The translations under genes and the position numbers were made by a program. Below are positions 29,442 to 38,270 of a stretch of 45,046 bases of DNA, piece after piece. Under the pieces are notes generated by a model. That model saw only the letters and a program-made list of their open reading frames with translations. It did no database searches and was not told the DNA's origin. Source of the DNA: Dehalococcoidales bacterium (GTDB taxonomy: Bacteria > Chloroflexota > Dehalococcoidia > Dehalococcoidales > UBA2162); assembly GCA_030690265.1 (NCBI GenBank), contig JAUYHA010000085.1, positions 1-45,046 of the forward strand, read 5' to 3'. Position 1 is the stretch's first letter. Every line of letters begins with the position of its first letter.

Positions 29442-30311
29442 ATGAAATTTATCAAAGCTCAGGGCGCCGGTAACGACTTCGTCTTGATGGAAACCGATGA
29501 CACGCGGCCTGATTGGCCGCGGCTGGCGATTGAGATGTGCGACCGCCATTACGGCATCGGTGCCGATGGCTTGATATTACTGATGCCTTCGGAGAAGGCT
29601 GACTGTAAAATGAGGGTCTTTGATTCAGATGGCACCGAGGCAGAAGCCTGCGGTAACGGACTTAGATGCCTGGTGAAATGCTTCGTCGATAGCAGACTGG
29701 CTGGTTCGGATTGCAGCGAAATATCTGTAGAAACGATAGCCGGAATAAGGAAAGCCAGGGTCTATAGAAAAGACGGCAAAGTAACCAAAGTGCAGGCCAG
29801 TATGGGAGTGCCGAAATTCGCTAGTAAGGATATTCCGGTAATAATCGAGCCGGGTGAGACAAAGGTAGTTAACATAAAGTCAATGCTGAATTATACCGTT
29901 ACCGTGGATGACCAGGAACTGCCCCTGAATCTGGTCTCTATGGGCAACCCACACGCTGTTTTCTTCTGGCAGCATCCGGTGGATGATTTCCCGCTGTTAC
30001 AGTTGGGCCCGAAGGTAGAAAACCTGGCAATGTTTCCCAGCCGGGTGAATTTTGAGGTGGCCCGACCACTGAACAGGCGGAAGATAGAAGCCAGAGTCTG
30101 GGAAAGGGGAGTGGGAGAAACACTGGCTTGCGGCAGCGGCGCCTGTGCCATAACCGTCGCCGCCCGGTTGCACGGGTTCATTGATAATAAGGTGAATATA
30201 AAACTGCCCGGCGGCATACTGGAAGTGGAGTGGGACGGAGCTGGGGAGGTCTTGCTCAGCGGCCCGGCGGAAACAGTTTTTTCCGGAGAGTGGCCAGATG
30301 GGGACTTTTGA
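29442..30311 (+). CDS. dapF: Diaminopimelate epimerase
   Basis: A 289-residue enzyme that interconverts LL- and meso-diaminopimelate by a two-base mechanism. Both catalytic cysteines are present: EACGNGLRC (Cys70) and LACGSGACA (Cys230). Other family features are MKFIKAQGAGNDFVLMETDD at the start, DSDGTEAEACGNG, VSMGNPHAVFF, FPSRVNFEVA and PGGILEVEW. The start is placed at ATG 29442, which begins the conserved N-terminus; an upstream in-frame TTG at 29430 is not needed. No strong ribosome site is visible. It is directly followed by dapL, giving two consecutive steps of lysine synthesis. Confidence 0.97.
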   Translation: MKFIKAQGAGNDFVLMETDDTRPDWPRLAIEMCDRHYGIGADGLILLMPSEKADCKMRVFDSDGTEAEACGNGLRCLVKCFVDSRLAGSDCSEISVETIAGIRKARVYRKDGKVTKVQASMGVPKFASKDIPVIIEPGETKVVNIKSMLNYTVTVDDQELPLNLVSMGNPHAVFFWQHPVDDFPLLQLGPKVENLAMFPSRVNFEVARPLNRRKIEARVWERGVGETLACGSGACAITVAARLHGFIDNKVNIKLPGGILEVEWDGAGEVLLSGPAETVFSGEWPDGDF

Positions 30312-30334
30312 ATCAGGAATGAGGTGCAGATAAA

Positions 30335-31528
30335 GTGAAACTAGCAAGGCGTATTGAAAATCTACCACCATATTTATTTGTCGAAATTAGTAAAAAGATT
30401 GCTGAGAAAAGAGCTAAAGGCGAAGATGTCATTACTTTTGGCATCGGTGACCCGGATATTCCTACGCCGGCTCATATAATTGACCGGCTCTGCAAGGCAG
30501 CTCAGGACCCGGCAAATCATCGCTATCCCGAATCAGACGGTCTGCCGGAGCTGCGCCGGACTATTGCCGAGTGGTATAAGAAGCGTTTTGATGTCTCTCT
30601 TGATGCTGATAAAGAAGTGGCACCTCTTATTGGAGCCAAGGAAGGCATTGCCCACATCGCCTTCTGTTTTATTGAGCCGGGAGATATTGCCCTGGTGCCT
30701 GACCCTGCCTATCCCGTTTATTCCATAGGCACATCTTTAGCCGGGGGAGAGCCTTACTATTTGCCCCTGACAGCGGAGAATAATTTTCTACCAGATTTGA
30801 ACAGCATACCCGAAGAGGTACTAAAAAAGGCGAAGCTTCTCTGGATAAACTATCCTAATAATCCTACAGGTGCTGTAGCAGACCTGGCTTTCTTCAACAG
30901 AACGGTCCAGTTTGCCCGGCAGCACGGGCTGGCTGTCTGTCATGATGCTCCATATACTGAAGTTGCGTTTGATAATTATCAGCCAGTTAGCTTCTTGCAG
31001 GCAGAGGGAGCTAAAGAAGTAGGTATAGAGTTTCACTCGCTGTCCAAGAGCTATAATATGACTGGCTGGCGGATAGGGATGGCGGTAGGCAATGCGACAA
31101 TGATAAATGCCCTGAAGACGCTGAAATCAAACATAGATTCGGGCATTCCTCAGGCTATCCAGTATGCGGCTATTGAAGCTTTGGCTGGCTCCCAGGAGTG
31201 TATCCGGGAGCACAATGCTATTTACCAGAGACGGCGTGACCTGATGGTTGACATACTGAATAGCATCGGTCTTGAAGCCACCTCGCCGAAAGCGAGTCTT
31301 TATGTCTGGGCTAAGGTACCTGAAGGCTATAATTCTACTGATTTTGCCACCGATTTACTGGAACAGGTGGGGGTGGTGGTTACTCCCGGAATAGGCTATG
31401 GCAAGAGCGGGGAAGGTTATGTTCGTTTATCTCTGACTATCCCCGATGCTGGTCTGGTAAAAGGTTTGTCGCGGTTGGCTGGATGGCACAATCCCAAAAA
31501 GGTCCCTGGCAAAAGCCGCTTAGCTTAA
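30335..31528 (+). CDS. dapL: LL-diaminopimelate aminotransferase
   Basis: A 397-residue PLP-dependent fold-type I aminotransferase. PLP-binding Lys238 is in SLSKSYNMTGWRIG; other motifs are FGIGDPDIPTP, HRYPESDGLPELR, YPNNPTGAVA and the late PKASLYVWAKVPEGYNST. Together with the adjacent dapF this identifies DapL, which converts tetrahydrodipicolinate straight to LL-diaminopimelate and bypasses the acylated pathway. Start GTG 30335 follows GAGGTG. A different aminotransferase specificity is possible but less likely with dapF 23 bases upstream. Confidence 0.92.
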   Translation: MKLARRIENLPPYLFVEISKKIAEKRAKGEDVITFGIGDPDIPTPAHIIDRLCKAAQDPANHRYPESDGLPELRRTIAEWYKKRFDVSLDADKEVAPLIGAKEGIAHIAFCFIEPGDIALVPDPAYPVYSIGTSLAGGEPYYLPLTAENNFLPDLNSIPEEVLKKAKLLWINYPNNPTGAVADLAFFNRTVQFARQHGLAVCHDAPYTEVAFDNYQPVSFLQAEGAKEVGIEFHSLSKSYNMTGWRIGMAVGNATMINALKTLKSNIDSGIPQAIQYAAIEALAGSQECIREHNAIYQRRRDLMVDILNSIGLEATSPKASLYVWAKVPEGYNSTDFATDLLEQVGVVVTPGIGYGKSGEGYVRLSLTIPDAGLVKGLSRLAGWHNPKKVPGKSRLA

Positions 31529-31544
31529 TATAAGAAGGTTAACT

Positions 31545-31928
31545 ATGTTTAAGAGGATTGACCATATTGAAATCACTACCGGGAATTTAGAAAAGACCAT
31601 CTCCTTTTATACTGACATTCTGGGATTCAAAATCAAGCAAAGAAATAAGATGGACAGACCTCCTTTAGAAGAGATTGACTATCTTACTTTGGGTGATACT
31701 ATGATTGAGGTGCTGTCCGTTAAAGAACCGGCGCCACTTGCCATACAACAATGGCAGGTCGGCTACCGCATGATGGCTCTCGAGGTGGAGAATATGGATG
31801 AGGCTATAGAATACCTCAAGAGTAAAGGCGTAGAGATATCTCAGCAACCGAGGGCTACCGGAGCATCAAAGCGGGCGGAAATAAAAGACCCTGACGGGCG
31901 CTCCATTGAGCTAAGACAATGGGGGTGA
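31545..31928 (+). CDS. VOC (glyoxalase/bleomycin-resistance fold) protein
   Basis: A 127-residue protein of two beta-alpha-beta-beta-beta modules. RIDHIEITTGNLEKTISFYTD gives the first metal-ligand His, TLGDTMIEVLS a Glu, and DPDGRSIELRQWG the final Glu. At the second-module position where most glyoxalase-like enzymes have His (g-x-x-H-x-a-f-x-V), this protein reads GYRMMALEV, so one usual metal ligand is absent. The function could be a lactoylglutathione-lyase-like or epimerase-like enzyme, or a binding protein. It is 16 bases after dapL and just before hflX. Confidence 0.82.
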   Translation: MFKRIDHIEITTGNLEKTISFYTDILGFKIKQRNKMDRPPLEEIDYLTLGDTMIEVLSVKEPAPLAIQQWQVGYRMMALEVENMDEAIEYLKSKGVEISQQPRATGASKRAEIKDPDGRSIELRQWG

Positions 31929-31989
31929 AGGAGGACTTACCATCCGCCGGGGGATAGATATTGCCCAGGAATCTACGGAAAGGGCATTC

Positions 31990-33084
31990 TTGGTCGGAGT
32001 CGCCACTAAGAAAACTGCCGGCCGGTGGTCAGAGACAGACTCCATGCAGGAGCTGGCTCAGCTGGCCGGTACGGCCGGGGCTAAGGTGGTGGGACAGTTC
32101 ATCCAGCGATTACCAGCACCTTCAAAGACCTATTATCTTGGGAAGGGCAAGCTGGCTGAATTACTTGCCCTGAAGACCACCCTCAATTATAACCTGGTAA
32201 TTTTTGATGACGAGCTTTCACCCCTTCAGCAACGAAACCTGGAAGAGTTTCTGAAAGTAAAGGTTATTGACCGTGTAGCTTTGATTCTGGATATTTTCGC
32301 CCGGCGAGCTCGAACCCATGAAGGTCAGTTACAGGTGGAGCTGGCTCAGCATCAGTACCTTTATCCCCGTCTTGCCGGTCAATGGAGCCATCTGGAAAGG
32401 CTGGGGGGTGGCATCGGCACCCGGGGACCGGGGGAATCTCAGATTGAGACTGACCGCCGTCTCATCCGTGAGAAGATACATCGTTTACAGGTAAAAATTG
32501 AACAGGTAAGAAAACATCGTCTCCTCTACCGCCAGAAGCGCCAGGAGAGCGGCATCCCGGTAATTGCTCTCGTTGGCTATACCAACACCGGTAAAAGCAC
32601 CCTGCTCAATACTCTGAGCCGGACTGATATCTTCGTTGAAGACAAGCTCTTTGCTACTCTGGACCCGACTACCAGACGCTTGACTCTTCCGGATAAGCGT
32701 CCGGTTCTAATGACCGACACCGTCGGTTTCATCAGAAAGCTGCCTCCGACGATTGTTAGTGCCTTCAAAGCAACACTGGAAGAATTAAGTGAAGCCAGCT
32801 TGCTGGTTCATGTGGTTGACCTGGCTTCCCACACTGCTGCGGAGCAGTGCCAGGCAGTTGAAGACATCCTTGCCGACCTCGGTCTCGAGGATAAACCCAG
32901 AATTACGGCACTGAATAAAATTGACCTGCTGCTCAGTGACGATAGGGAGTGGAATGAAGAAAGTGCCATAAGTTATTTTGCTGACCAGCTCGCTCCGCTG
33001 GACAAAAATACGGCGCTCATCTCTAGCAGCAAAGGCTGGGGACTGACCGGGCTTCTGAAACTAATCAGCCAGTCTTTGAATTAA
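31990..33084 (+). CDS. hflX: GTPase HflX
   Basis: A ribosome-associated GTPase that can split stalled or stressed 70S ribosomes. An N-terminal HflX domain (YYLGKGKLAELLAL, FDDELSPLQQRNLEE, GGGIGTRGPGESQIETDRR) is followed by a coiled linker and a G domain with Walker A GYTNTGKSTLLN near residue 196, switch II DTVGFIRKLPPTIV and the NKID specificity motif. The given start is TTG 31990, the first standard start codon. The conserved N-terminus ERAFLVGV continues upstream in the same open frame with no ATG/GTG/TTG, so the true start is probably earlier (see findings). Confidence 0.94.
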   Translation: MVGVATKKTAGRWSETDSMQELAQLAGTAGAKVVGQFIQRLPAPSKTYYLGKGKLAELLALKTTLNYNLVIFDDELSPLQQRNLEEFLKVKVIDRVALILDIFARRARTHEGQLQVELAQHQYLYPRLAGQWSHLERLGGGIGTRGPGESQIETDRRLIREKIHRLQVKIEQVRKHRLLYRQKRQESGIPVIALVGYTNTGKSTLLNTLSRTDIFVEDKLFATLDPTTRRLTLPDKRPVLMTDTVGFIRKLPPTIVSAFKATLEELSEASLLVHVVDLASHTAAEQCQAVEDILADLGLEDKPRITALNKIDLLLSDDREWNEESAISYFADQLAPLDKNTALISSSKGWGLTGLLKLISQSLN

Positions 33085-33110
33085 CAGGATTTGAGGGTGT
33101 TTAGCCAATA

Positions 33111-33149
33111 TGTCATTGCTTCGCCTTCTGCGAATGGCTCGCAATGACA
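33111..33149. repeat. TGTCATTGC...GCAATGACA inverted repeat
   Basis: A nine-base perfect inverted repeat (33111-33119, 33141-33149) around TTCGCCTTCTGCGAATGGCTC. It is a short relative of the repeat block at 18405. It lies 26 bases after hflX. Confidence 0.6.
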
Positions 33150-33261
33150 AAGGAATTACCAACAGTCCCAGGCTTTCCCATTTGAAAGCTCCTGTGGAGA
33201 TATGTTATACTTTGCCATTCATTATACGGCAGTGGTAAAGTCTTTTTCCGAAGGTGATAAA

Positions 33262-35736
33262 ATGAGAGGATATGTTAAAAAGAAGTTTACTATCCCTCCG
33301 GTCCTGGCTGTAATCCTGACTCTGATTCTGGTGGTATCATGCTCTCCGGAAGCTTCCCCTGTTACCAAACCCGGCTATCTGGCTGACGAAGTGGTCTTTT
33401 TTGAGGAGCCGGACTCAGCCAAGGCGGTTAGAATGATTGAAGCCGGCGAGATGCAGGTATACGCCTCAGGGTTGACGGACGCTGAGCTGGTGCGGAGGAT
33501 TAAAGACTCCCAGACGATGGGCTACGAGACCTCTTATGGGTTGAACTACGAGCTGACCTTCAACCCGGTGGGGCCGACTTTCCCCGAAACAAATAAGCTC
33601 AACCCCTTCTCTGTTCCTGAAATTCGCGAGGCGATTAACTGGCTCATCGACCGTAACTATATTGCTGAGGAGATATATGAAGGTCTGGCAGTGCCGCGCT
33701 ATTTCCCTCTGAGCACTGCCTTCCCTGATTACGCCAGACTGGCAAACATTGCCCGGAGGCTGGAGATTACTTACGCCCCGGACCCGTCTAAGGCAAAGAA
33801 TGTTATCGCCGAACAGATGGAAAAGCTCGGAGCCGCAATGGTAGATGGGAAATGGCAGTATCAGGGAGAGCCGGTGGAGTTAATCTTTCTCATTCGTCCT
33901 GAAGACAAGCGGCGGGATATTGGTAACTATGTTGCCACATTGCTTGAGGAGACGGGTTTTGTGGTTGACCGCCAGTACAAGAGTGCCGCTGAGGCATCGC
34001 CCATTTGGATTGGTGACCCGGCCGAAGGGCGCTGGCACATTTATACCGGTGGCTGGATAAGTACAGTCGTCAGCCGCGACCAGGCGGGTAACTTCAGCTA
34101 CTTTTATACCCCCCGGGGCCGCCCCGAGTTGCTCTGGCAAGCCTACACACCTGCTCCAGAGCTGGACAGCGTTGCCGATACTCTAGCCAGACGGGACTAC
34201 CAGACTCTGGAGGAACGCCAGGAGCTTCTAGCCGGGGTTCTGAGACTTGCTATGAAAGATTCTGCCCGCGTCTGGCTCGTGGACACGATTAATGTCTGGC
34301 CACGCGCTGTGGATATTGCCGTAACTGCCGACCTGGCAGGAGGTATCTCGGCTTCCGCACTCTGGCCCTACACGCTTCATTTCAATGGTAGGGAGGGCGG
34401 CACGGTAAGATTCGGGTCACCCGGTATGCTTACCGAGCCATGGAACCCTGTTGCCGGCACTAACTGGATTTGGGATTTGATGATTATCCGCGGAGCTGAA
34501 GACAACGCCACTTTGCCAGACCCTTTCACCGGACTTTACTGGCCCAACCGGATTAAGTCAGCCGAAGTCTATGTTGAGGAAGGGCTGCCTGTTACCAGCA
34601 CACTTGACTGGGTAAATTTGAGCTTCCTCCCCTCAATTCCGGTCCCCGAAGATGCCTGGATTGATTGGGACGTTAAAACACAACAATTTATCACTGTGGG
34701 AGAAAAGTATCCTGAAGGACTGACGGCGCGCACCAAAACGGTTGTCCACTATGTCGACGACATCTACCTGAGGCACTGGCATGACGGTACTAATCTGTCC
34801 CTCGCCGATTTCGTGCTGGGGCTTGCCTTTACCTTTGACCGGGCAAATGAAGAGAGTACTATCTTTGATGAGGCTGATGTGCCCGCTTTTGAAAGTTTTG
34901 TCCTTCATTTCCGAGGAGCCCGGATTGTTCAGGAAGACCCCCTTGTCGTCGAGGTGTATAAAGACATCGTTTATCCTGACGCAGAATGGATTGCCTCCAG
35001 CGCCGGGGATTACTTTTACAGCACTGTGCCCTGGCATATACTGGCACCGGGGATTCTTGCCGAGGCTGACCGCAAGCTTGCCTTCTCCTCGAGTAAAGCG
35101 GACCGTCTCAGGGTAGAGTGGATGAACTACATTTCTGGTCCCAGCCTGGCAATCCTTGAGCAATACCGCCTTCAGGCACTCAACGATGGTTTTATCCCTT
35201 ACCCGAATGTCATTGGCAAGTACGTAACTGCCGAAGAGGCGAAGAACAGGTACACAGCACTGGGCGAGTGGTATCAGCAAAAGGGACACTTCTGGGTGAG
35301 CAACGGGCCCTTTTATGTGGAGTCTGTCCATCCGGTGGAGAAGACTGTGGTGCTAAAGCGGTCTGAAGAACATATAACGGCTGAAGAAAGGTGGCTTGCT
35401 TTCACCAAACCAAAGATTGCCCAGGTTGCCGTCTCAGGGCCGTCTCAAGTTAAAGCTGGTAGTAAGGCGGAATTTCGGCTCGATGTTACCTTTGAAGGTG
35501 AGTCTTACCTGCTGGCGAATACCGACTTCGTCAAGTTTCTGGTATTTGATGGCCGGGGTGAACTGGCCATAACCGGGGACGCTGAGTCAGTCCGGGATGG
35601 GCGATGGCAAGTTATTCTTACTCCGGACCAGACTGAACGCCTTCAAGCCGGCGCAAACCGGCTGGAAATTATCGTGGCACCGCTGGTTGTCAGCATTCCA
35701 TCCTTCGAGTCCTTCTCCTTTGCTACGGTACCCTAG
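33262..35736 (+). CDS. Large family-5 solute-binding lipoprotein with rearranged domains
   Basis: An 824-residue lipoprotein (signal with lipobox LVVSC) and the binding protein of the importer encoded next. Residues 30-360 resemble the second lobe of family-5 binding proteins (PEIREAINWLIDRNYIAEEI, then DPSKAKNVIAEQMEKLG). After that, REGGTVRFGSPGMLTEPWNP looks like a normal N-terminal lobe start. The order thus appears permuted or partly duplicated. The last ~90 residues (from TKPKIAQVAVSGPSQVKAGS) look like an immunoglobulin-like beta-sandwich. ATG 33262 with AAGGTGAT is chosen; the in-frame ATG 33202 would destroy the signal peptide. The ligand is probably a peptide. Confidence 0.85.
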   Translation: MRGYVKKKFTIPPVLAVILTLILVVSCSPEASPVTKPGYLADEVVFFEEPDSAKAVRMIEAGEMQVYASGLTDAELVRRIKDSQTMGYETSYGLNYELTFNPVGPTFPETNKLNPFSVPEIREAINWLIDRNYIAEEIYEGLAVPRYFPLSTAFPDYARLANIARRLEITYAPDPSKAKNVIAEQMEKLGAAMVDGKWQYQGEPVELIFLIRPEDKRRDIGNYVATLLEETGFVVDRQYKSAAEASPIWIGDPAEGRWHIYTGGWISTVVSRDQAGNFSYFYTPRGRPELLWQAYTPAPELDSVADTLARRDYQTLEERQELLAGVLRLAMKDSARVWLVDTINVWPRAVDIAVTADLAGGISASALWPYTLHFNGREGGTVRFGSPGMLTEPWNPVAGTNWIWDLMIIRGAEDNATLPDPFTGLYWPNRIKSAEVYVEEGLPVTSTLDWVNLSFLPSIPVPEDAWIDWDVKTQQFITVGEKYPEGLTARTKTVVHYVDDIYLRHWHDGTNLSLADFVLGLAFTFDRANEESTIFDEADVPAFESFVLHFRGARIVQEDPLVVEVYKDIVYPDAEWIASSAGDYFYSTVPWHILAPGILAEADRKLAFSSSKADRLRVEWMNYISGPSLAILEQYRLQALNDGFIPYPNVIGKYVTAEEAKNRYTALGEWYQQKGHFWVSNGPFYVESVHPVEKTVVLKRSEEHITAEERWLAFTKPKIAQVAVSGPSQVKAGSKAEFRLDVTFEGESYLLANTDFVKFLVFDGRGELAITGDAESVRDGRWQVILTPDQTERLQAGANRLEIIVAPLVVSIPSFESFSFATVP

Positions 35737-35853
35737 TAGCTGAATAGCTTCTTGCTTGACATAAGGACCAGCGTGTTGCCGATTATACCTGTGGATGCAG
35801 CGATAATTAAAAGGGTTACTCCTGGGGTCTGGCCATCGGTGGGAGGAGGATAA

Positions 35854-36939
35854 TTGGGTTCCAGCAGCACAGTTTCCAGAATCATCAAATATACTCTTTC
35901 CAGAGCTACCGCTCTCTTGCTGACAGTCGTCCTGGGCGTTTACCTCACCATTGTTATCGCTAATATGGGCGGTTATGTTGATGAGATTCGGATTGCCCAG
36001 ATTCGTGAATCGGTCGGAGCCAGCGTGGCAGCTAATCGGGAACTACAAATGCTGCCCGCCAGCGAAATCCATAAGTTGATAAACCAGCAGGTTGAACTTG
36101 AGCTTGAACGGCTTCAGCTTGACCGACCCTTTATGCTGCGGAGTTTCACCTACCTTAAAGAGGCGCTGACACTTTCTCTCGGTCGTGCCGAAGTCCTGAC
36201 CAGTGACAGCGGCTCAAGGCAGGTGCGCCTCATTCTCCTGGAACGTCTGCCAGCCACTCTTTTGCTCTTTGCCAGCGCTGACCTTATCCTCTTTTTCGGT
36301 GCCATTTTTATTGCTCTTTACCTTTCCCGGCGGTATGGCAGCTTTCTTGACCGGGCGATAATCGCTCTGGCTCCGACTTCAGCAGCTCCTTCCTGGTTTT
36401 ACGGTATTTTCCTTATTCTCATCTTCGCGGCGCTGCTGCGGGTGCTGCCCTTCGGCGGTATGGTGGAGACACCACCTCCTGACGCCGTTTTGCCCTACGC
36501 GGCCAGCCTGCTTAAACATCTGGTCCTGCCTGTAGCCGCTATCTTTATTGGGGCCGTTTTTGTCACCATCTACTCGTGGCGGACCTTCTTCCTCATCTAC
36601 GCCGCTGAAGATTATGTGGAAATGGCTAAAGCTAAGGGTCTGTCTTCGGGAGCCATTGAGCGCCGCTATATTCTTCGCCCGGCCTTACCCACCATCATCA
36701 CTGCCTTTTCTCTTGGGATTATTACTATCTGGACAGGGTCAATCATTCTGGAAATTGTCTTCAACTGGCCCGGGATTGGGCGGCTTCTTTTCCAGGCTAT
36801 CGGGGCTTTTGATACCCCGGTCATTGTAGCCAGCGTAGTCATCTATGCCTACCTCCTGGGTCTCACCGTCTTTCTCCTTGACATCGTTTACGCTTTCGTT
36901 GACCCCCGGGTAAAGGTTGGAGAGGAAAGAAGACAATGA
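35854..36939 (+). CDS. ABC peptide importer permease, DppB/OppB type
   Basis: A 361-residue inner-membrane permease. It has the first membrane helix (TALLLTVVLGVYLTIVIANM), a periplasmic segment of about 80 residues, then five helices with the EAA loop EDYVEMAKAKGLSSGAIERR and the end GSIILEIVFNWPGIGRLLFQ, which is characteristic of DppB. It starts at TTG 35854 with an excellent GGGAGGAGG site. Its stop overlaps the next start as ATGA. It is part of the operon 33262-40400. Confidence 0.93.
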   Translation: MGSSSTVSRIIKYTLSRATALLLTVVLGVYLTIVIANMGGYVDEIRIAQIRESVGASVAANRELQMLPASEIHKLINQQVELELERLQLDRPFMLRSFTYLKEALTLSLGRAEVLTSDSGSRQVRLILLERLPATLLLFASADLILFFGAIFIALYLSRRYGSFLDRAIIALAPTSAAPSWFYGIFLILIFAALLRVLPFGGMVETPPPDAVLPYAASLLKHLVLPVAAIFIGAVFVTIYSWRTFFLIYAAEDYVEMAKAKGLSSGAIERRYILRPALPTIITAFSLGIITIWTGSIILEIVFNWPGIGRLLFQAIGAFDTPVIVASVVIYAYLLGLTVFLLDIVYAFVDPRVKVGEERRQ

Positions 36940-38270
36940 ACCGGTTTGCAGCAGGGCTGAAACAGCTCACTCGCTACCCTTCCGCCTTTGCCGGGGTGGC
37001 AATTATTTTGCTTCTGGTGGGTCTGGCTGGCTATGCCGTAATCTCTGTTCCCTATAGTGAAGCCATCAGATTATGGCGGGGAGGGGAAGGCATCTGGGAT
37101 GAAAGCCCCCGCAACGCTGTGCCGAAGTGGGTCAATCTTTTCAGGTTAAAGAAGCTGCCGGAGACCATTGTCATGACCGCAGGTAGTGATACCGGCAAAG
37201 CTTTGAAAACGGTCTCGGAAGGCATTACAACGCTGCAGCTGGCTATGCCTTTTAATTATAAATATGACGATTACCCGAGTGAGCTTACTCTTTTCCTGGA
37301 CGCTAACTTTGACCGGCAGAGACCACAGGCGTCTATCTTCTGGCTTACTCCGGATGGCCGGGAGATACTCCTCGGAGAACGCAGTGTCGCTGCCAGCGAA
37401 CCTTACCGTATTTCACTGGACCAGCGGCTCAGCGGTAAATTGGGCGGGCAGCCTGCTGAGAAAGGACTCTTCGCCGACCCTGAGAAGGGTACTGTGCTCA
37501 AGGGTGACTATGAGGTTCTCATCAAAGCTCTGCTTTTTGAGGATAATTCTGAGATTCAAGCCAGGCTGGTTATTTATGGGAAAGCAGCCGGGCTTGCCGG
37601 AACGGATAACCTGCGCCGCGACCTATGGATTGCCCTGCTGTGGGGGACTCCAATTGCCCTGGCTTTCGGGCTAATTGCCGCGGCCGGCTCTACGGTGATA
37701 ACCCTGATAATAGCTGCCATCGGTGCCTGGTACGGGGGGTGGGTGGATGCCGTTATTCAGCGTATTACCGAGCTAAACGCCATACTGCCGGCACTGCCCA
37801 TCCTCATCCTGATAGGCACCTTCTACTCGCGCAGCATCTGGGTAATGCTGGGAGTAATTATCCTGCTCGGTATCTTCAGTCTGGGGATTAAAGTCTACCG
37901 GTCAATCTTTCTCCAGGTGAAGGATGCTCCCTATATAGAGGCGGCACGAGCCTACGGAGCCAGCAATTTGCGCATCGTCCTCCGCTACCTGGTGCCAAGG
38001 GTTCTGCCGATGCTTATACCTCAGTTTGTCCTGCTGATACCTTCCCTGGTCTTTCTGGAAGCAGCCCTGGCTTTCATCGGCCTGGGCGACCCCGTCCTGC
38101 CTACCTGGGGTAAGGTTTTAAACGATGCCTTCCAGAACGGGGCGCTCTATAAAGGTTACTACTACTGGGTAGTTATGCCTTCCTTCTTTCTGATGCTGAC
38201 CGGTTTTGGTTTTGCTATGCTGGGCTATGCCCTGGACCGAATCTTTAACCCGAGATTGAGGATTGAGTGA
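36936..38270 (+). CDS. ABC peptide importer permease, DppC/OppC type, with large extracytoplasmic insert
   Basis: A 444-residue permease. The first membrane helix (FAGVAIILLLVGLAGYAVIS) is followed by about 190 hydrophilic residues, probably beta-rich, before the remaining five helices beginning DLWIALLWGTPIALAFGLIA. The EAA loop reads APYIEAARAYGASNLRIVLR, and FIGLGDPVLPTWGKVLNDA is the DppC C-terminal signature. Most DppC proteins are about 290-300 residues, so the insert is unusual and may dock the large binding protein. The start overlaps dppB by 4 bases. Confidence 0.92.
   Translation: MNRFAAGLKQLTRYPSAFAGVAIILLLVGLAGYAVISVPYSEAIRLWRGGEGIWDESPRNAVPKWVNLFRLKKLPETIVMTAGSDTGKALKTVSEGITTLQLAMPFNYKYDDYPSELTLFLDANFDRQRPQASIFWLTPDGREILLGERSVAASEPYRISLDQRLSGKLGGQPAEKGLFADPEKGTVLKGDYEVLIKALLFEDNSEIQARLVIYGKAAGLAGTDNLRRDLWIALLWGTPIALAFGLIAAAGSTVITLIIAAIGAWYGGWVDAVIQRITELNAILPALPILILIGTFYSRSIWVMLGVIILLGIFSLGIKVYRSIFLQVKDAPYIEAARAYGASNLRIVLRYLVPRVLPMLIPQFVLLIPSLVFLEAALAFIGLGDPVLPTWGKVLNDAFQNGALYKGYYYWVVMPSFFLMLTGFGFAMLGYALDRIFNPRLRIE

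Noticed and set aside
35737-35880. Minus-strand frame reading like a C-terminal membrane anchor (PGVTLLIIAASTGIIGNTL, then SSKKLFSY)
   Set aside because: It lies antisense to the promoter/leader of the permease gene and overlaps its start, has no start codon of its own and no upstream gene on that strand. Chance complement of a hydrophobic stretch is more likely.
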